Shown: positions 1 to 7,799 of the stretch, one piece after another
Position numbering within the stretch: position 1 is the first letter of the stretch
Layout: each line of letters begins with the position of its first letter
Assembly (NCBI GenBank): GCA_900551985.1
Contig: URYG01000079.1
Span: 1-12,806 of the forward strand
From: an uncultured Prevotella sp.
GTDB lineage: Bacteria > Bacteroidota > Bacteroidia > Bacteroidales > Bacteroidaceae
Length of the DNA stretch: 12,806 bases
Direction: 5' to 3'
Notes under the pieces: generated by a model
The model's input: only the letters and a program-made list of their open reading frames with translations
Told to the model about the DNA's origin: nothing
Databases searched by the model: none
Program-made: the position numbers and the translations under genes

Positions 1-1705
1 TGAAACAGGTGGAGGCAGAGAGATAGGATGCAGCCTGCTGGAGACGACCCTTCTGCTGCAAATCTTCCTTGATAGACATCAGGTTGACAGGCTTCAGATT
101 GCCCGTATATTTTGAGATGGATGAAATATCGGGATACACACTATACTGTCCGATTTCGTGAGTAACTACCGGCACAGGAAGCGACTCTACGGCCGAAGAG
201 TAATCCTTCGAAAAACTAACAGGCTGGTCTTCGAAAACGCCTTGTCCTCTCAGCCATCCCTTCTTCGACCACTGGCTTACCCAATAGTCATCATGAGATT
301 CCGGCCAATCGCCATGTCCCTTTTCAAAAGTAAAGGTAGTGGTAGTATAGAGACGACGAGGATCCTGCTTCTTCACGTGCATCAGCAAAGCATCCAACGC
401 CTTGAAATCACCCTGCAACTCATTTCCCAGACTCAGGAAGCAGAAAGAAGGATGATTGCCATACGCAGCCAGGATTCTATCGGCCTCAGCATAGAGAAAA
501 TCGAGCGCAGGCTTATCCTCTCCTATATTCAAAGCCCAGACAGGCAACTCTATCTGAAGATAAAATCCCATCTTGTCGGCAACGGCAAATGCTGCCTCCG
601 GCGGACACCAGGAATGAAATCTGAGATGATTCAGTCCATACTCTCTTGCCTTTTCGAAGATATGTTTCCATCCAGCTTCATCCATCGCAGGATAACCTTT
701 CTGCGGAAAGACACAGCTCTCCAAGGTTCCTCTGAGGAACATGCGACGTTGATTGATATGCAGCAACGCCTGTTCGTTGCTCAGGTCTCTGAATCCAAAA
801 TCCACCTTCTGCCTATCCATCATCTTGTGATCCAGATATTCAGCAGAAGCCGTATAGACATTTGGCGAAAACTCATCCCACAATTGGGCATTGTTCACCT
901 GCGTATCAAACTCTATGCGTTTTCCCTTCACCTCAAGCAGCGTATCTTTCACCTCTTTTCCCTGTGGAGAAACAATGGCAAAACGCATTTTTCCCAACTT
1001 GCGTCCTTGGTTCTTGGCTAAAAGAGCATCCCCTTTCATCTCAATCTTCACATGCACATAGCCCTGCTTGGCTTTTGGATAAACGGAAACATGATGGATA
1101 TACGACTGTGGCTTGGCTTCCAGAGAGATTTTGCCCAGGATGCCATTCCACTTGGTCTGAGTCTCATTGGTATAACTATGCGCCAACTCATTGAATGTGA
1201 TGTCGTACTTCTTACTGTTGTCAATAGTTATCTCCAACAGATTTTCCTTCCCCAAAGTCACATAATCGGTGACATCAAACTCATGAGGTACAGAAAGGCT
1301 CTCTCCCATTTCCTTCAAAAGCTGCCCATTAACCTTTACCTGCGAAGTCCATAGCGTTCTATCGAAATGCAGGATGATGCGCTGCTTCTTCCACTCCTTC
1401 GGCACCATCACTTTTCTAGTGTATGTAGCCTTGCCTATATAGCTGTACTTCGCTTTCAGATTGAGAAAGACTTCCTTTTCCATGCTTGGCTTCAAAGTAC
1501 AAGGTGCACCCAAACCGGCATCAGTAAGCGTACCTGGAAGATGGATGGCAGCTACCTTATCCTTATCATAAGTAACCGTCCATTGCCCGGAAAGATTCAG
1601 TTCATGGTTTCCATCAGAAGCCATAGAGGAGTTCACGCCCCCAAGAAGCAGGCTCCCCATAAAAAGCAGGCGAATCAAATCGCTTTTGTAATCAGATATA
1701 TTCAT
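1..1705 (-). CDS. Secreted glycoside hydrolase family 2 protein (3' end outside window)
   Basis: The reading frame starts at ATG 1705 and stays open for 568 codons to the left edge, so the C-terminus is missing. Residues 1-29 form a signal peptide: a polar start, the hydrophobic run LIRLLFMGSLLLGG, then NSSMAS-D as a likely signal peptidase I site. No lipobox cysteine is visible, so periplasmic or outer location is inferred. After it come a sugar-binding jelly-roll region (about 35-200), an immunoglobulin-like domain (about 200-310) and a TIM barrel with NHLRFHSWCPPEAAF near residue 360. The expected GH2 catalytic glutamates are present: E429 in LGNELQ (acid/base) and E517 in THEIGQY (nucleophile candidate). 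GH2 enzymes are retaining exo-glycosidases (beta-galactosidase, beta-glucuronidase, beta-mannosidase and others); I cannot fix the substrate. An ATG at 1712 is ruled out because its frame stops after six codons. The gene is divergent from the AraC regulator, which probably controls it. Confidence 0.9.
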   Translation of the reverse strand, partial: MNISDYKSDLIRLLFMGSLLLGGVNSSMASDGNHELNLSGQWTVTYDKDKVAAIHLPGTLTDAGLGAPCTLKPSMEKEVFLNLKAKYSYIGKATYTRKVMVPKEWKKQRIILHFDRTLWTSQVKVNGQLLKEMGESLSVPHEFDVTDYVTLGKENLLEITIDNSKKYDITFNELAHSYTNETQTKWNGILGKISLEAKPQSYIHHVSVYPKAKQGYVHVKIEMKGDALLAKNQGRKLGKMRFAIVSPQGKEVKDTLLEVKGKRIEFDTQVNNAQLWDEFSPNVYTASAEYLDHKMMDRQKVDFGFRDLSNEQALLHINQRRMFLRGTLESCVFPQKGYPAMDEAGWKHIFEKAREYGLNHLRFHSWCPPEAAFAVADKMGFYLQIELPVWALNIGEDKPALDFLYAEADRILAAYGNHPSFCFLSLGNELQGDFKALDALLMHVKKQDPRRLYTTTTFTFEKGHGDWPESHDDYWVSQWSKKGWLRGQGVFEDQPVSFSKDYSSAVESLPVPVVTHEIGQYSVYPDISSISKYTGNLKPVNLMSIKEDLQQKGRLQQAASYLSASTCF

Positions 1706-1732
1706 ATAGCATCAATTGTTTTTAATTATGCT

Positions 1733-1741
1733 GCAAAAGTA
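1733..1741 (-). promoter_or_regulatory. Putative Bacteroidota -7 promoter element of the GH2 gene
   Basis: On the minus strand this reads TACTTTTGC, matching the Bacteroidota primary sigma factor -7 consensus TAnnTTTG. It lies 27 bp upstream of the GH2 start at 1705. No convincing -33 TTTG is seen at the usual spacing, so the call rests on the -7 box and its position. Confidence 0.55.
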
Positions 1742-1850
1742 CAAACAAAAAGGGGAATAACAGATAGACTCATTAGCAGAAATACATAGATTATCTTATG
1801 ATTTGAAGAAAGAAATGACGGAAAATAGGATAGGTTTCAAAAATATTTCG

Positions 1851-1859
1851 TACTTTTGC
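1851..1859 (+). promoter_or_regulatory. Putative Bacteroidota -7 promoter element of the AraC-type gene
   Basis: Reads TACTTTTGC, matching TAnnTTTGC, 20 bp before the ATG at 1880. The opposing GH2 promoter lies about 110 bp to the left, so the stretch 1742-1850 is the probable site for operators of the AraC regulator. No clear -33 element is visible. Confidence 0.6.
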
Positions 1860-1879
1860 ACAAAAATTACTAGCAAACA

Positions 1880-2782
1880 ATGGAAAATATCAAGATAAAA
1901 AACGGATTTCAGGGGGAACGCTCATTGGTTATGCCGGAGATGATTCTGGATCTGGCTGAAGCCGACCCGGTATTGCGGACCTTGCATATCACAGACATAG
2001 GCTACTATCCGCACGCCACCTATCATTATAGGGAGCGAACGGAATCCATCAACCAATGCGTACTGATCTATTGCGTGAAAGGCAGCGGACATTACAGCAT
2101 CAATGGCAAGCAATATGAGGTGAAAGCCAACCAATACTTCATCATGCCAGCCCATACCCCACATGCCTATGCCTCCAATAACGACGATCCATGGACCATC
2201 TACTGGATTCATTTCCGCGGAACATTGGCACATATCTATGCCGAAGGTGCAGAAATACCAACCACCATATCCACCAATCTGAATTCAAGAATAGCCGACA
2301 GAAACAACATCTTCGAAGATATATTTCTGACCCTATCCGACGGATATACCCTGGAAAACCTGCGATATACCTCATCGCTCCTGCATTTCTATCTCGGTTC
2401 GTTGCGCTATATGCCACAATACAGGAAATTCCACAAGAGAGAGGAACAGAATGAAAGCGAGACACATAGCATCATCAATGCAGCACTGAGATATATGGAG
2501 GAGAACCTGGAGCAATCCATCACTCTGCACAATCTGGCAGAATATACCGGATATTCCAATTCCCATTTCTCAGCCATCTTCAAGAGTGCCACGGGGCACA
2601 GCCCGTTGAGTTACTTCAATAAGCTGAAGATCAAGAAAGCCTGTGAACTGCTGGATACCACTGATATGAGAATCAACCAGATAAGCTATAAGATGGGCTT
2701 CGAAGATTCCTTCTATTTCTCGCGCCTATTCTCCAAAATCGTGGGAATATCACCTAAGAAATACCGAGAATCCAAGAAATGA
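1880..2782 (+). CDS. AraC-family transcriptional regulator
   Basis: A 300-residue one-component regulator. Residues about 40-130 form the cupin-type AraC ligand-binding domain, with the familiar pattern VKGSGHYSINGKQYEVKANQ, then FIMPAHTPHAY and WTIYWIHFRG. Residues about 195-298 are the C-terminal double helix-turn-helix. Helix-turn-helix 1 is near SITLHNLAEYTGYSNSHFSAIF (about 214-235). Helix-turn-helix 2 includes INQISYKMGFEDSFYFSRLF, followed by the family ending GISPKKYR. Length is typical of the family. Such proteins bind a sugar or small metabolite and activate nearby catabolic genes. The gene is divergent from the GH2 hydrolase and convergent with the sugar porter/DUF5107 unit, so control of one or both is the natural inference. 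The effector cannot be read from sequence. The start at 1880 is supported by the -7 element 20 bp upstream. Confidence 0.93.
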   Translation: MENIKIKNGFQGERSLVMPEMILDLAEADPVLRTLHITDIGYYPHATYHYRERTESINQCVLIYCVKGSGHYSINGKQYEVKANQYFIMPAHTPHAYASNNDDPWTIYWIHFRGTLAHIYAEGAEIPTTISTNLNSRIADRNNIFEDIFLTLSDGYTLENLRYTSSLLHFYLGSLRYMPQYRKFHKREEQNESETHSIINAALRYMEENLEQSITLHNLAEYTGYSNSHFSAIFKSATGHSPLSYFNKLKIKKACELLDTTDMRINQISYKMGFEDSFYFSRLFSKIVGISPKKYRESKK

Positions 2783-2820
2783 CAAACCAAATGGAAACAA
2801 CAAGATAAACAAAAACAAAA

Positions 2821-2862
2821 AAAGGTCCCTACCTCTATTTCGCAATAGACGTAGGGACTTTT
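2821..2862. terminator. Bidirectional intrinsic terminator between convergent genes
   Basis: GTCCCTAC (2825-2832) pairs with GTAGGGAC (2851-2858). An inner stem CTATT/AATAG (2835-2839 with 2844-2848) closes a four-base loop. An A-run precedes the left arm and TTTT follows the right arm, so the hairpin has a U-tract in both directions. It sits between the convergent AraC-type gene (ends 2782) and the DUF5107-TPR gene (ends 2903) and probably serves both. Confidence 0.8.
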
Positions 2863-2878
2863 CATATAAATCTAAACT

Positions 2879-2899
2879 TATGATATCCTCAATATCATA
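2879..2899. repeat. Short A+T-rich inverted repeat after the DUF5107 gene
   Basis: TATGATAT (2879-2886) and ATATCATA (2892-2899) are perfect inverted copies around a five-base loop, four bases beyond the DUF5107-TPR stop codon. The stem is weak. It may protect the mRNA 3' end or be chance in A+T-rich sequence. Confidence 0.35.
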
Positions 2900-2902
2900 T
2901 AC

Positions 2903-5900
2903 CTAAAAACCTAGCTCAATCAAAGTCTTGAACGACAGGATGCCCAGATGATTCTTATCCAACTGGGAAGCCTTTTCCAGATAACGCTCAGCATGCTTCT
3001 TATCGCCCAAGCCATAGAAACCAAGAGCAAGCATGTAGTTGCAATGTATCTGATTAGAGAGATTCAAATCTCCCTCCCAGATCTGTAAATCAGGCAATGA
3101 TACGGCAAAGTAATCCATCACCACATCCTCGAAGAGATGATTCTTGCCATAATTCACAAGCTTGTAGAATCTGCCGTGAGCCTCATCCACTCTGCCCAGT
3201 TTCAGGAGAGCCAATCCCTGATAGAAAATCTTGTCTGGCTTGGCATCGTTGTAGTACATGGCTGCAGCTGGCTCCTGAGGTCCCTTGGTTGCCTCTTCCC
3301 AGCACTCCTTCGCCTTGTCATCCATGCCCTTAGCCTGATAGGCGCAACCCAGAAAATAATAGAAATCATTCTCCTGTGCACCATAGAGCTTGCCTTCTCC
3401 AAGATGATGCGGATAAACCAGACATGCCTCAAGCAGCGAGATGGCTGTATCGTAATCCTTACGAACCAAAGCCTGCTTGGCAAGTTCCAGGCGACAGAGC
3501 TGATACTGTCCGCTCACCTTTCCTTCGCCACCTTCCCATGGATGGAACTGATGAGCATCCAGCTTCTTCATCGCCTCTGCATAGTTACCCGTCTGATTCA
3601 GAAGCGTGATTTCTTCCAGCAGAAGGTCATCGCGCTTGGCTATCAACTCAGGATATTGCTGAAGATGTTTCAGGCGCATCGCATGGGCGTAGCCTAGACG
3701 CTTGTACAACTGATCCAACTCCATCAGGATACGGGCATCAGTAGTATCAAGCAGAAAGGCCTTCTCCATACACTTCACAGCCTCCTCGCCCTTGTGCTCC
3801 TTGTTGAACAATCCGAGTGCGAGGTTACGCCATACGGTAGGGAACTTAGGATCAATTTCTGCCGACTCTCTCCATACCTCCATTGCCACATCATACTGGC
3901 GCTTGTCGTAATAGAGACAGCCCAGATAATAAGGGGCCTTGGCATCCTTATCGTTAATATTAATGGCATCTTTCAATGCCAGAACTGCCTCAGGACGGTT
4001 AGGGAAGCAGTAGTCTGATGGATATTTCGATGCCTGTTCATAAGCAGATTTAGCAATCTCCCAATCATCCGTATCCTTCTTACGAAGTACCCAACCCAGA
4101 TAATAATAAGTCATCGGAGTAATAGCCTTATTATCAATGGCTGCCTGCAAAACCTTCAGAGCTTCACCATAAAGACCGGCACCTGCATAATCGAGCGCCA
4201 ACTCATCATAGTTGTTCGGCATACCATGCATCATCTCTACCATCTTGTCAAGATACTTATTGTTGTCTGTAGAGAGGAAGAGTTCGAAGAGACAACCATA
4301 GTTAAACTGGTCTATCTTCAAAGACACCTCGCACCAGGCGATAGCTTCATCCTTCTTATCTGTCAATCTGAGAATAGCAGCCTTCAAAGCACGAGCCTTG
4401 TGATTATGGGTATTGCGAATCAGACAATTCTCGATTTCTTCTCTTGCATCATCCATGCGATGCAGCATCACGGAAATCTGAGCACACTCAAAGAAGCCGG
4501 CATCCTGCCATGCACCATTCCAGGTTGACTTGTAGAACATATCGTATGCCTCCCAGAAATTACCCTGATATTTCAAGACAAGACCGAGGTTGTAGATAGG
4601 TTCACCATCGTATGGATTAGGATTGCGCTTCATCAATACCTTCACGGCACGACGCAGATACTTCTCTGCCTTATCGAAACGGCACTTGCGAATATACCAT
4701 AAACCCAGGGCATTGTTGCATCGGTAATCCATAGGATCACGGCGGAGTGCCTCCTCGTAATAATCCACCGGATTATAGGTGGCATGGCGATACTGCTCCA
4801 GATGAAGACCCGTCAGATAGAGCTGGTCGTTGGTCTTGATCTGCTCAGGAAGCAAGGCAGCCTCAGCTGGATCAGGGATAGGACGGATTTCATCATCTTC
4901 TTGTTCCCAAGCCATCAGGATCTTGCCATCCAGAGACTCGATAGAGAAAGACAAATCATACCATTTACTATCTCCTACCTCTACCGTCTCATCCAGAACC
5001 TTTTCCGGACTGAGAGTCACCACTTTATTATAGCATTCCCCTTCCTTATCATCAAGAATCACCCTCACCTCCTGCTTGGAAGTGGCAAACACCTTGAAGT
5101 TCACCTTTCCGGAAGTGTTTTCCTGGGTCACCTTTCCCTGATCATCCACAAAGTCAATGTTCATAATCAGGTCCTTGGTAGCCTCCTTCACCACACCCAA
5201 TTCTCGGTATGGCATGAAATACTGGGTGAAGCGCTTCTCCTCGTATGGCATCAGCCAGGTGAAATCAGGCTGGTTCTCAGTGAACACACCTGCCATCAAC
5301 TCGATATACGGTCCATCCTCATCGGTAAGGTTGCGGTCCCAAGCCTGTCCGAAATCGCCATTTCCCCAAGTCCACTGTTTCTTACCCGGAGATACGTGAC
5401 GATTGGCTACATGCAGCATACCAGCCTGGGTATCATTCTCATAACCACCCTCGAAATCATACATTGAGTTGACACCCATATAAGATGTAGGCACCTTGAT
5501 ATTCTTATAGTTGGAAATATCTACACCTGCAGAGTAGTCCATCTTGTAATAGGTGCCCGTAGCGATAGGGAAACTGCTCACGGCTCGCTTGCCATGATCG
5601 AACACGGCATTGATATCTGGCGGGAACACACTCTGGTAATAATCGTTCACCGCCACGGCAGGGTTCGCCCACCAGAGGAAAGTCTGAGGCACATTAGTGC
5701 GGTTGTAGAGCTGACCCTTGATTTCCAGGTAAGCCTTGCCAGGGCGCAGGGTAAAGCCTGCCATACCCTTCTGATGGAACATCTTTTCTGTTTCGCTCAC
5801 CCATACGGTTACTGAACCATCCTCATTCTCCTCGATGGTGCTATCCACTGGCAGATAGGTACTTGGACGATGGTGCTGAGGCCAGTTGAACTCGATACCA

Positions 5901-6232
5901 CCACTGATCCATGGACCAGTCAAACCCACCAATGCCGGTTTGATGACATGATTATAATATACAAAATGACGCTTCTTGATCTTATCGTATGCCATCTGCA
6001 CACGACCGCCCAATTCAGGCAGAATCATCACCTTGATGTATTCATTCTCAATCCAGATGGCGTGCCATTCCTTATCCACCTTTTCATCGCTGATACTCTC
6101 GATGACAGGATAAGGATAAACCACACCACTCGAACCCTGATAAACTCGTTTTTCCAAGAAAATAGGATTCTTCTCAGGGGTTCCCACCTCATAGGTTGGA
6201 ATCACCACTGTTTCTCTCCAAGCTTTTACCAT
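2903..6232 (-). CDS. DUF5107 domain protein with C-terminal TPR superhelix
   Basis: A 1109-residue protein with no signal peptide or membrane segment, so cytoplasmic. Residues about 25-345 match my recollection of DUF5107, a beta-sandwich of the galactose-mutarotase/carbohydrate-binding type. Visible landmarks are ILPELGGRV, GGIEFNWPQHHRP (near 110-122), FLWWANPAV and ELMAGVFTENQPDFTWLMPYE (near 310-331). The many aromatic, His and Glu residues suit a sugar site. Residues about 350-470 look like beta-rich linker domains. From about 480 to the end there are many tetratricopeptide repeats, for example the unit beginning PVDYYEEALRRDP near 493, then NNALGLWYIRKCRFDKAEKYLRRAV. These suit protein-protein contact. 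The gene starts 6 bp after the sugar porter stop and is surely co-transcribed with it. A role in processing or sensing the imported sugar is inferred. No catalytic residue can be assigned and the biochemical function is unknown to me. Confidence 0.88.
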   Translation of the reverse strand: MVKAWRETVVIPTYEVGTPEKNPIFLEKRVYQGSSGVVYPYPVIESISDEKVDKEWHAIWIENEYIKVMILPELGGRVQMAYDKIKKRHFVYYNHVIKPALVGLTGPWISGGIEFNWPQHHRPSTYLPVDSTIEENEDGSVTVWVSETEKMFHQKGMAGFTLRPGKAYLEIKGQLYNRTNVPQTFLWWANPAVAVNDYYQSVFPPDINAVFDHGKRAVSSFPIATGTYYKMDYSAGVDISNYKNIKVPTSYMGVNSMYDFEGGYENDTQAGMLHVANRHVSPGKKQWTWGNGDFGQAWDRNLTDEDGPYIELMAGVFTENQPDFTWLMPYEEKRFTQYFMPYRELGVVKEATKDLIMNIDFVDDQGKVTQENTSGKVNFKVFATSKQEVRVILDDKEGECYNKVVTLSPEKVLDETVEVGDSKWYDLSFSIESLDGKILMAWEQEDDEIRPIPDPAEAALLPEQIKTNDQLYLTGLHLEQYRHATYNPVDYYEEALRRDPMDYRCNNALGLWYIRKCRFDKAEKYLRRAVKVLMKRNPNPYDGEPIYNLGLVLKYQGNFWEAYDMFYKSTWNGAWQDAGFFECAQISVMLHRMDDAREEIENCLIRNTHNHKARALKAAILRLTDKKDEAIAWCEVSLKIDQFNYGCLFELFLSTDNNKYLDKMVEMMHGMPNNYDELALDYAGAGLYGEALKVLQAAIDNKAITPMTYYYLGWVLRKKDTDDWEIAKSAYEQASKYPSDYCFPNRPEAVLALKDAININDKDAKAPYYLGCLYYDKRQYDVAMEVWRESAEIDPKFPTVWRNLALGLFNKEHKGEEAVKCMEKAFLLDTTDARILMELDQLYKRLGYAHAMRLKHLQQYPELIAKRDDLLLEEITLLNQTGNYAEAMKKLDAHQFHPWEGGEGKVSGQYQLCRLELAKQALVRKDYDTAISLLEACLVYPHHLGEGKLYGAQENDFYYFLGCAYQAKGMDDKAKECWEEATKGPQEPAAAMYYNDAKPDKIFYQGLALLKLGRVDEAHGRFYKLVNYGKNHLFEDVVMDYFAVSLPDLQIWEGDLNLSNQIHCNYMLALGFYGLGDKKHAERYLEKASQLDKNHLGILSFKTLIELGF

Positions 6233-6238
6233 AATTAT

Positions 6239-7627
6239 TTAATGTTTTATTAATTCTTTTTCCAATTCTTCGAGTGATTTGCCTTTGGTCTCAGGTAACA
6301 GTAAAGAGACGAAGAGGAAACCACCCAGACATACTGCACTGTAAATCCAGAACGTACCATAACTGCCCAATGCCACATTGAGCAACGGGAATGTATAGGT
6401 AAGCGTAGAACTTCCCACCCAGAGGGCAAAGGTACTGGTAGCTACTGCCACGGCACGCACCCTGTTAGGGAAGATTTCAGCCAGAAGCACCCAGGTAACA
6501 GGTCCCAGCGTCATCGCATAGCAGGCGATGGCAGCCACTACCAGCACGATCATAAACCATCCTGTAATCTGGAAGAAATAACAGATGCCCAGGATGAGAT
6601 AGATGCCGCAAAGTCCGCCTGCACCCAGCTTCATCAAGGCCTTTCTTCCCCATTTATCTACCGTGAAGATGGCAACAAATGTAAAGATAACATTGGCTAT
6701 TCCCGTAACCACGATATTGAAAAGCACATCACCGATGGCATAACCTGCCGACTGGAATATCTCCTGCGCATAATTGAAGATAACATTCGTTCCGCACCAT
6801 TGCTGGAAGAAGGCAACCACCACACCCAGCAGGAGCACCTTGCGATAAGGCTTACTGAACAAGGTCTTCAATCCAGCCTGCGAAGAGTCCTTTTCGTTAG
6901 CCTCTCTCACAGCCTGCAACTCTGCCTGCGCATAGCTGCTTCCACCTATCTTATTCAATGTAACGAAAGCTTTCTTATCTCTATTTTTCATAGCCAGCCA
7001 ACGGGGACTTTCCGGGATGAAGCAAGCCATCACACAGAACACAGCCGCTGGAAAAGCTGCCGCCCAGAACATCCATCGCCAAGCCATCTGTCCATTCCAG
7101 GATGCAGCTATATCAGCTGAGGAGAAAGAAGCCGGGATAGGTTCTGCTATCAGCCAGTTGGTTATCTGGGCAGCCAGGATACCAAGCACGATGGTCAGTT
7201 GGTTCAAAGAAACCAGTTTTCCTCTGATGGAGGTAGGTGCCACCTCTGCAATATACATAGGTGAAAGTCCTGAAGCCACTCCTATACCGATGCCTCCGAA
7301 GAAACGGGCTACCAGAAAAGAGCTGAAGGTATCAGCCAATCCCGTTGCTATCGCCGAGAAGAAAAAGATCAGGGCAGCAACAATCAGGAGTTTCTTTCTT
7401 CCGATGCGGTCGGCAAGCGAACCGCAGAGCATCGCTCCTATCAGGCATCCTATCAGGGCGATAGTCATCGCCAAACCTTGGTCTGAAGGGTTATCGGCTA
7501 TCTGATAATACAGTTCGTAGAAGGGTTTGGCACCGCCAATTACTACCCAATCGTAACCGAACAGCAATCCACCCATCGCCGATACCAGACAAATGAAATA
7601 CACAAATCTTTTGTTTATTTTTTCCAT
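6239..7627 (-). CDS. MFS sugar porter (XylE-like)
   Basis: A 462-residue, 12-helix major facilitator of the sugar porter family in the inner membrane. Signatures in order: GLLFGYD (D26 at the position of the proton-coupling Asp of E. coli XylE), GSLADRIGRKK (69-79, loop 2-3 motif A), ARFFGGIGIG with R108, PMYIAEVAP-IRGKL (124-138), Q143, PESPRWL (205-211), QQ-x4-N-x3-NY (275-286, the sugar-binding segment of helix 7) and PETKGKSLEELE (445-456). This residue set suggests proton symport of a monosaccharide such as xylose, arabinose, galactose or glucose; the substrate is not determined. The insert between helices 5 and 6 (about 162-182) is longer than in minimal members. It is the first gene of a unit with the DUF5107-TPR gene, which suggests import and cytoplasmic handling of one sugar. 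The ATG at 7627 is preceded by a -7 element about 30 bp upstream. Confidence 0.93.
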   Translation of the reverse strand: MEKINKRFVYFICLVSAMGGLLFGYDWVVIGGAKPFYELYYQIADNPSDQGLAMTIALIGCLIGAMLCGSLADRIGRKKLLIVAALIFFFSAIATGLADTFSSFLVARFFGGIGIGVASGLSPMYIAEVAPTSIRGKLVSLNQLTIVLGILAAQITNWLIAEPIPASFSSADIAASWNGQMAWRWMFWAAAFPAAVFCVMACFIPESPRWLAMKNRDKKAFVTLNKIGGSSYAQAELQAVREANEKDSSQAGLKTLFSKPYRKVLLLGVVVAFFQQWCGTNVIFNYAQEIFQSAGYAIGDVLFNIVVTGIANVIFTFVAIFTVDKWGRKALMKLGAGGLCGIYLILGICYFFQITGWFMIVLVVAAIACYAMTLGPVTWVLLAEIFPNRVRAVAVATSTFALWVGSSTLTYTFPLLNVALGSYGTFWIYSAVCLGGFLFVSLLLPETKGKSLEELEKELIKH

Positions 7628-7655
7628 GTCAGTTGTTTATTTGTTTTTTCTGGGT

Positions 7656-7664
7656 GCAAAGGTA
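7656..7664 (-). promoter_or_regulatory. Putative -7 promoter element of the sugar porter/DUF5107 unit
   Basis: On the minus strand this reads TACCTTTGC, followed by A, matching TAnnTTTGC. It lies 28 bp before the ATG at 7627 and downstream of the terminator of the preceding minus-strand gene, so the porter unit has its own promoter. The -33 element is not clear. Confidence 0.6.
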
Positions 7665-7726
7665 TAGCTTTTATAGGAAAGATGGAATAGAATAAAATCT
7701 GAAAATGATGGAGAATCTTACGAAAA

Positions 7727-7760
7727 ATCCCATAGACTTCACTTTTTAAGTCTATGGGAT
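7727..7760 (-). terminator. Strong intrinsic terminator after the MosC-like transporter
   Basis: A perfect 13-bp inverted repeat: ATCCCATAGACTT (7727-7739) and AAGTCTATGGGAT (7748-7760), with an 8-base loop. On the minus strand the hairpin is followed by TTTTTC, as expected for the transporter that ends at 7772. On the plus strand it is followed by ACTTTTTT, so it may work both ways. It insulates the downstream sugar porter unit. Confidence 0.85.
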
Positions 7761-7799
7761 ACTTTTTTACTTTATTCTGAAAGCCTATGGGATACTTTT
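7748..7799. repeat. Direct repeat of a gene tail and its terminator arm
   Basis: The plus-strand sequence at 7748-7766 (AAGTCTATGGGATACTTTT) recurs at 7781-7799 as AAGCCTATGGGATACTTTT, 33 bp away, with one C/T difference. The second copy lies inside the last codons of the MosC-like gene and the first is an arm of its terminator hairpin. Confidence 0.85.

Noticed and set aside
158..1021. Plus-strand open frame of 287 codons
   Set aside because: It is antisense to the GH2 gene, which has clear catalytic motifs and a signal peptide. The plus-strand product shows no recognisable domain and is rich in Ser, Arg and Leu, as shadow frames are.
4784..5467. Plus-strand open frame of 227 codons
   Set aside because: It lies wholly antisense to the DUF5107-TPR gene, has no promoter or recognisable domain, and its composition is that of a complementary-strand shadow.
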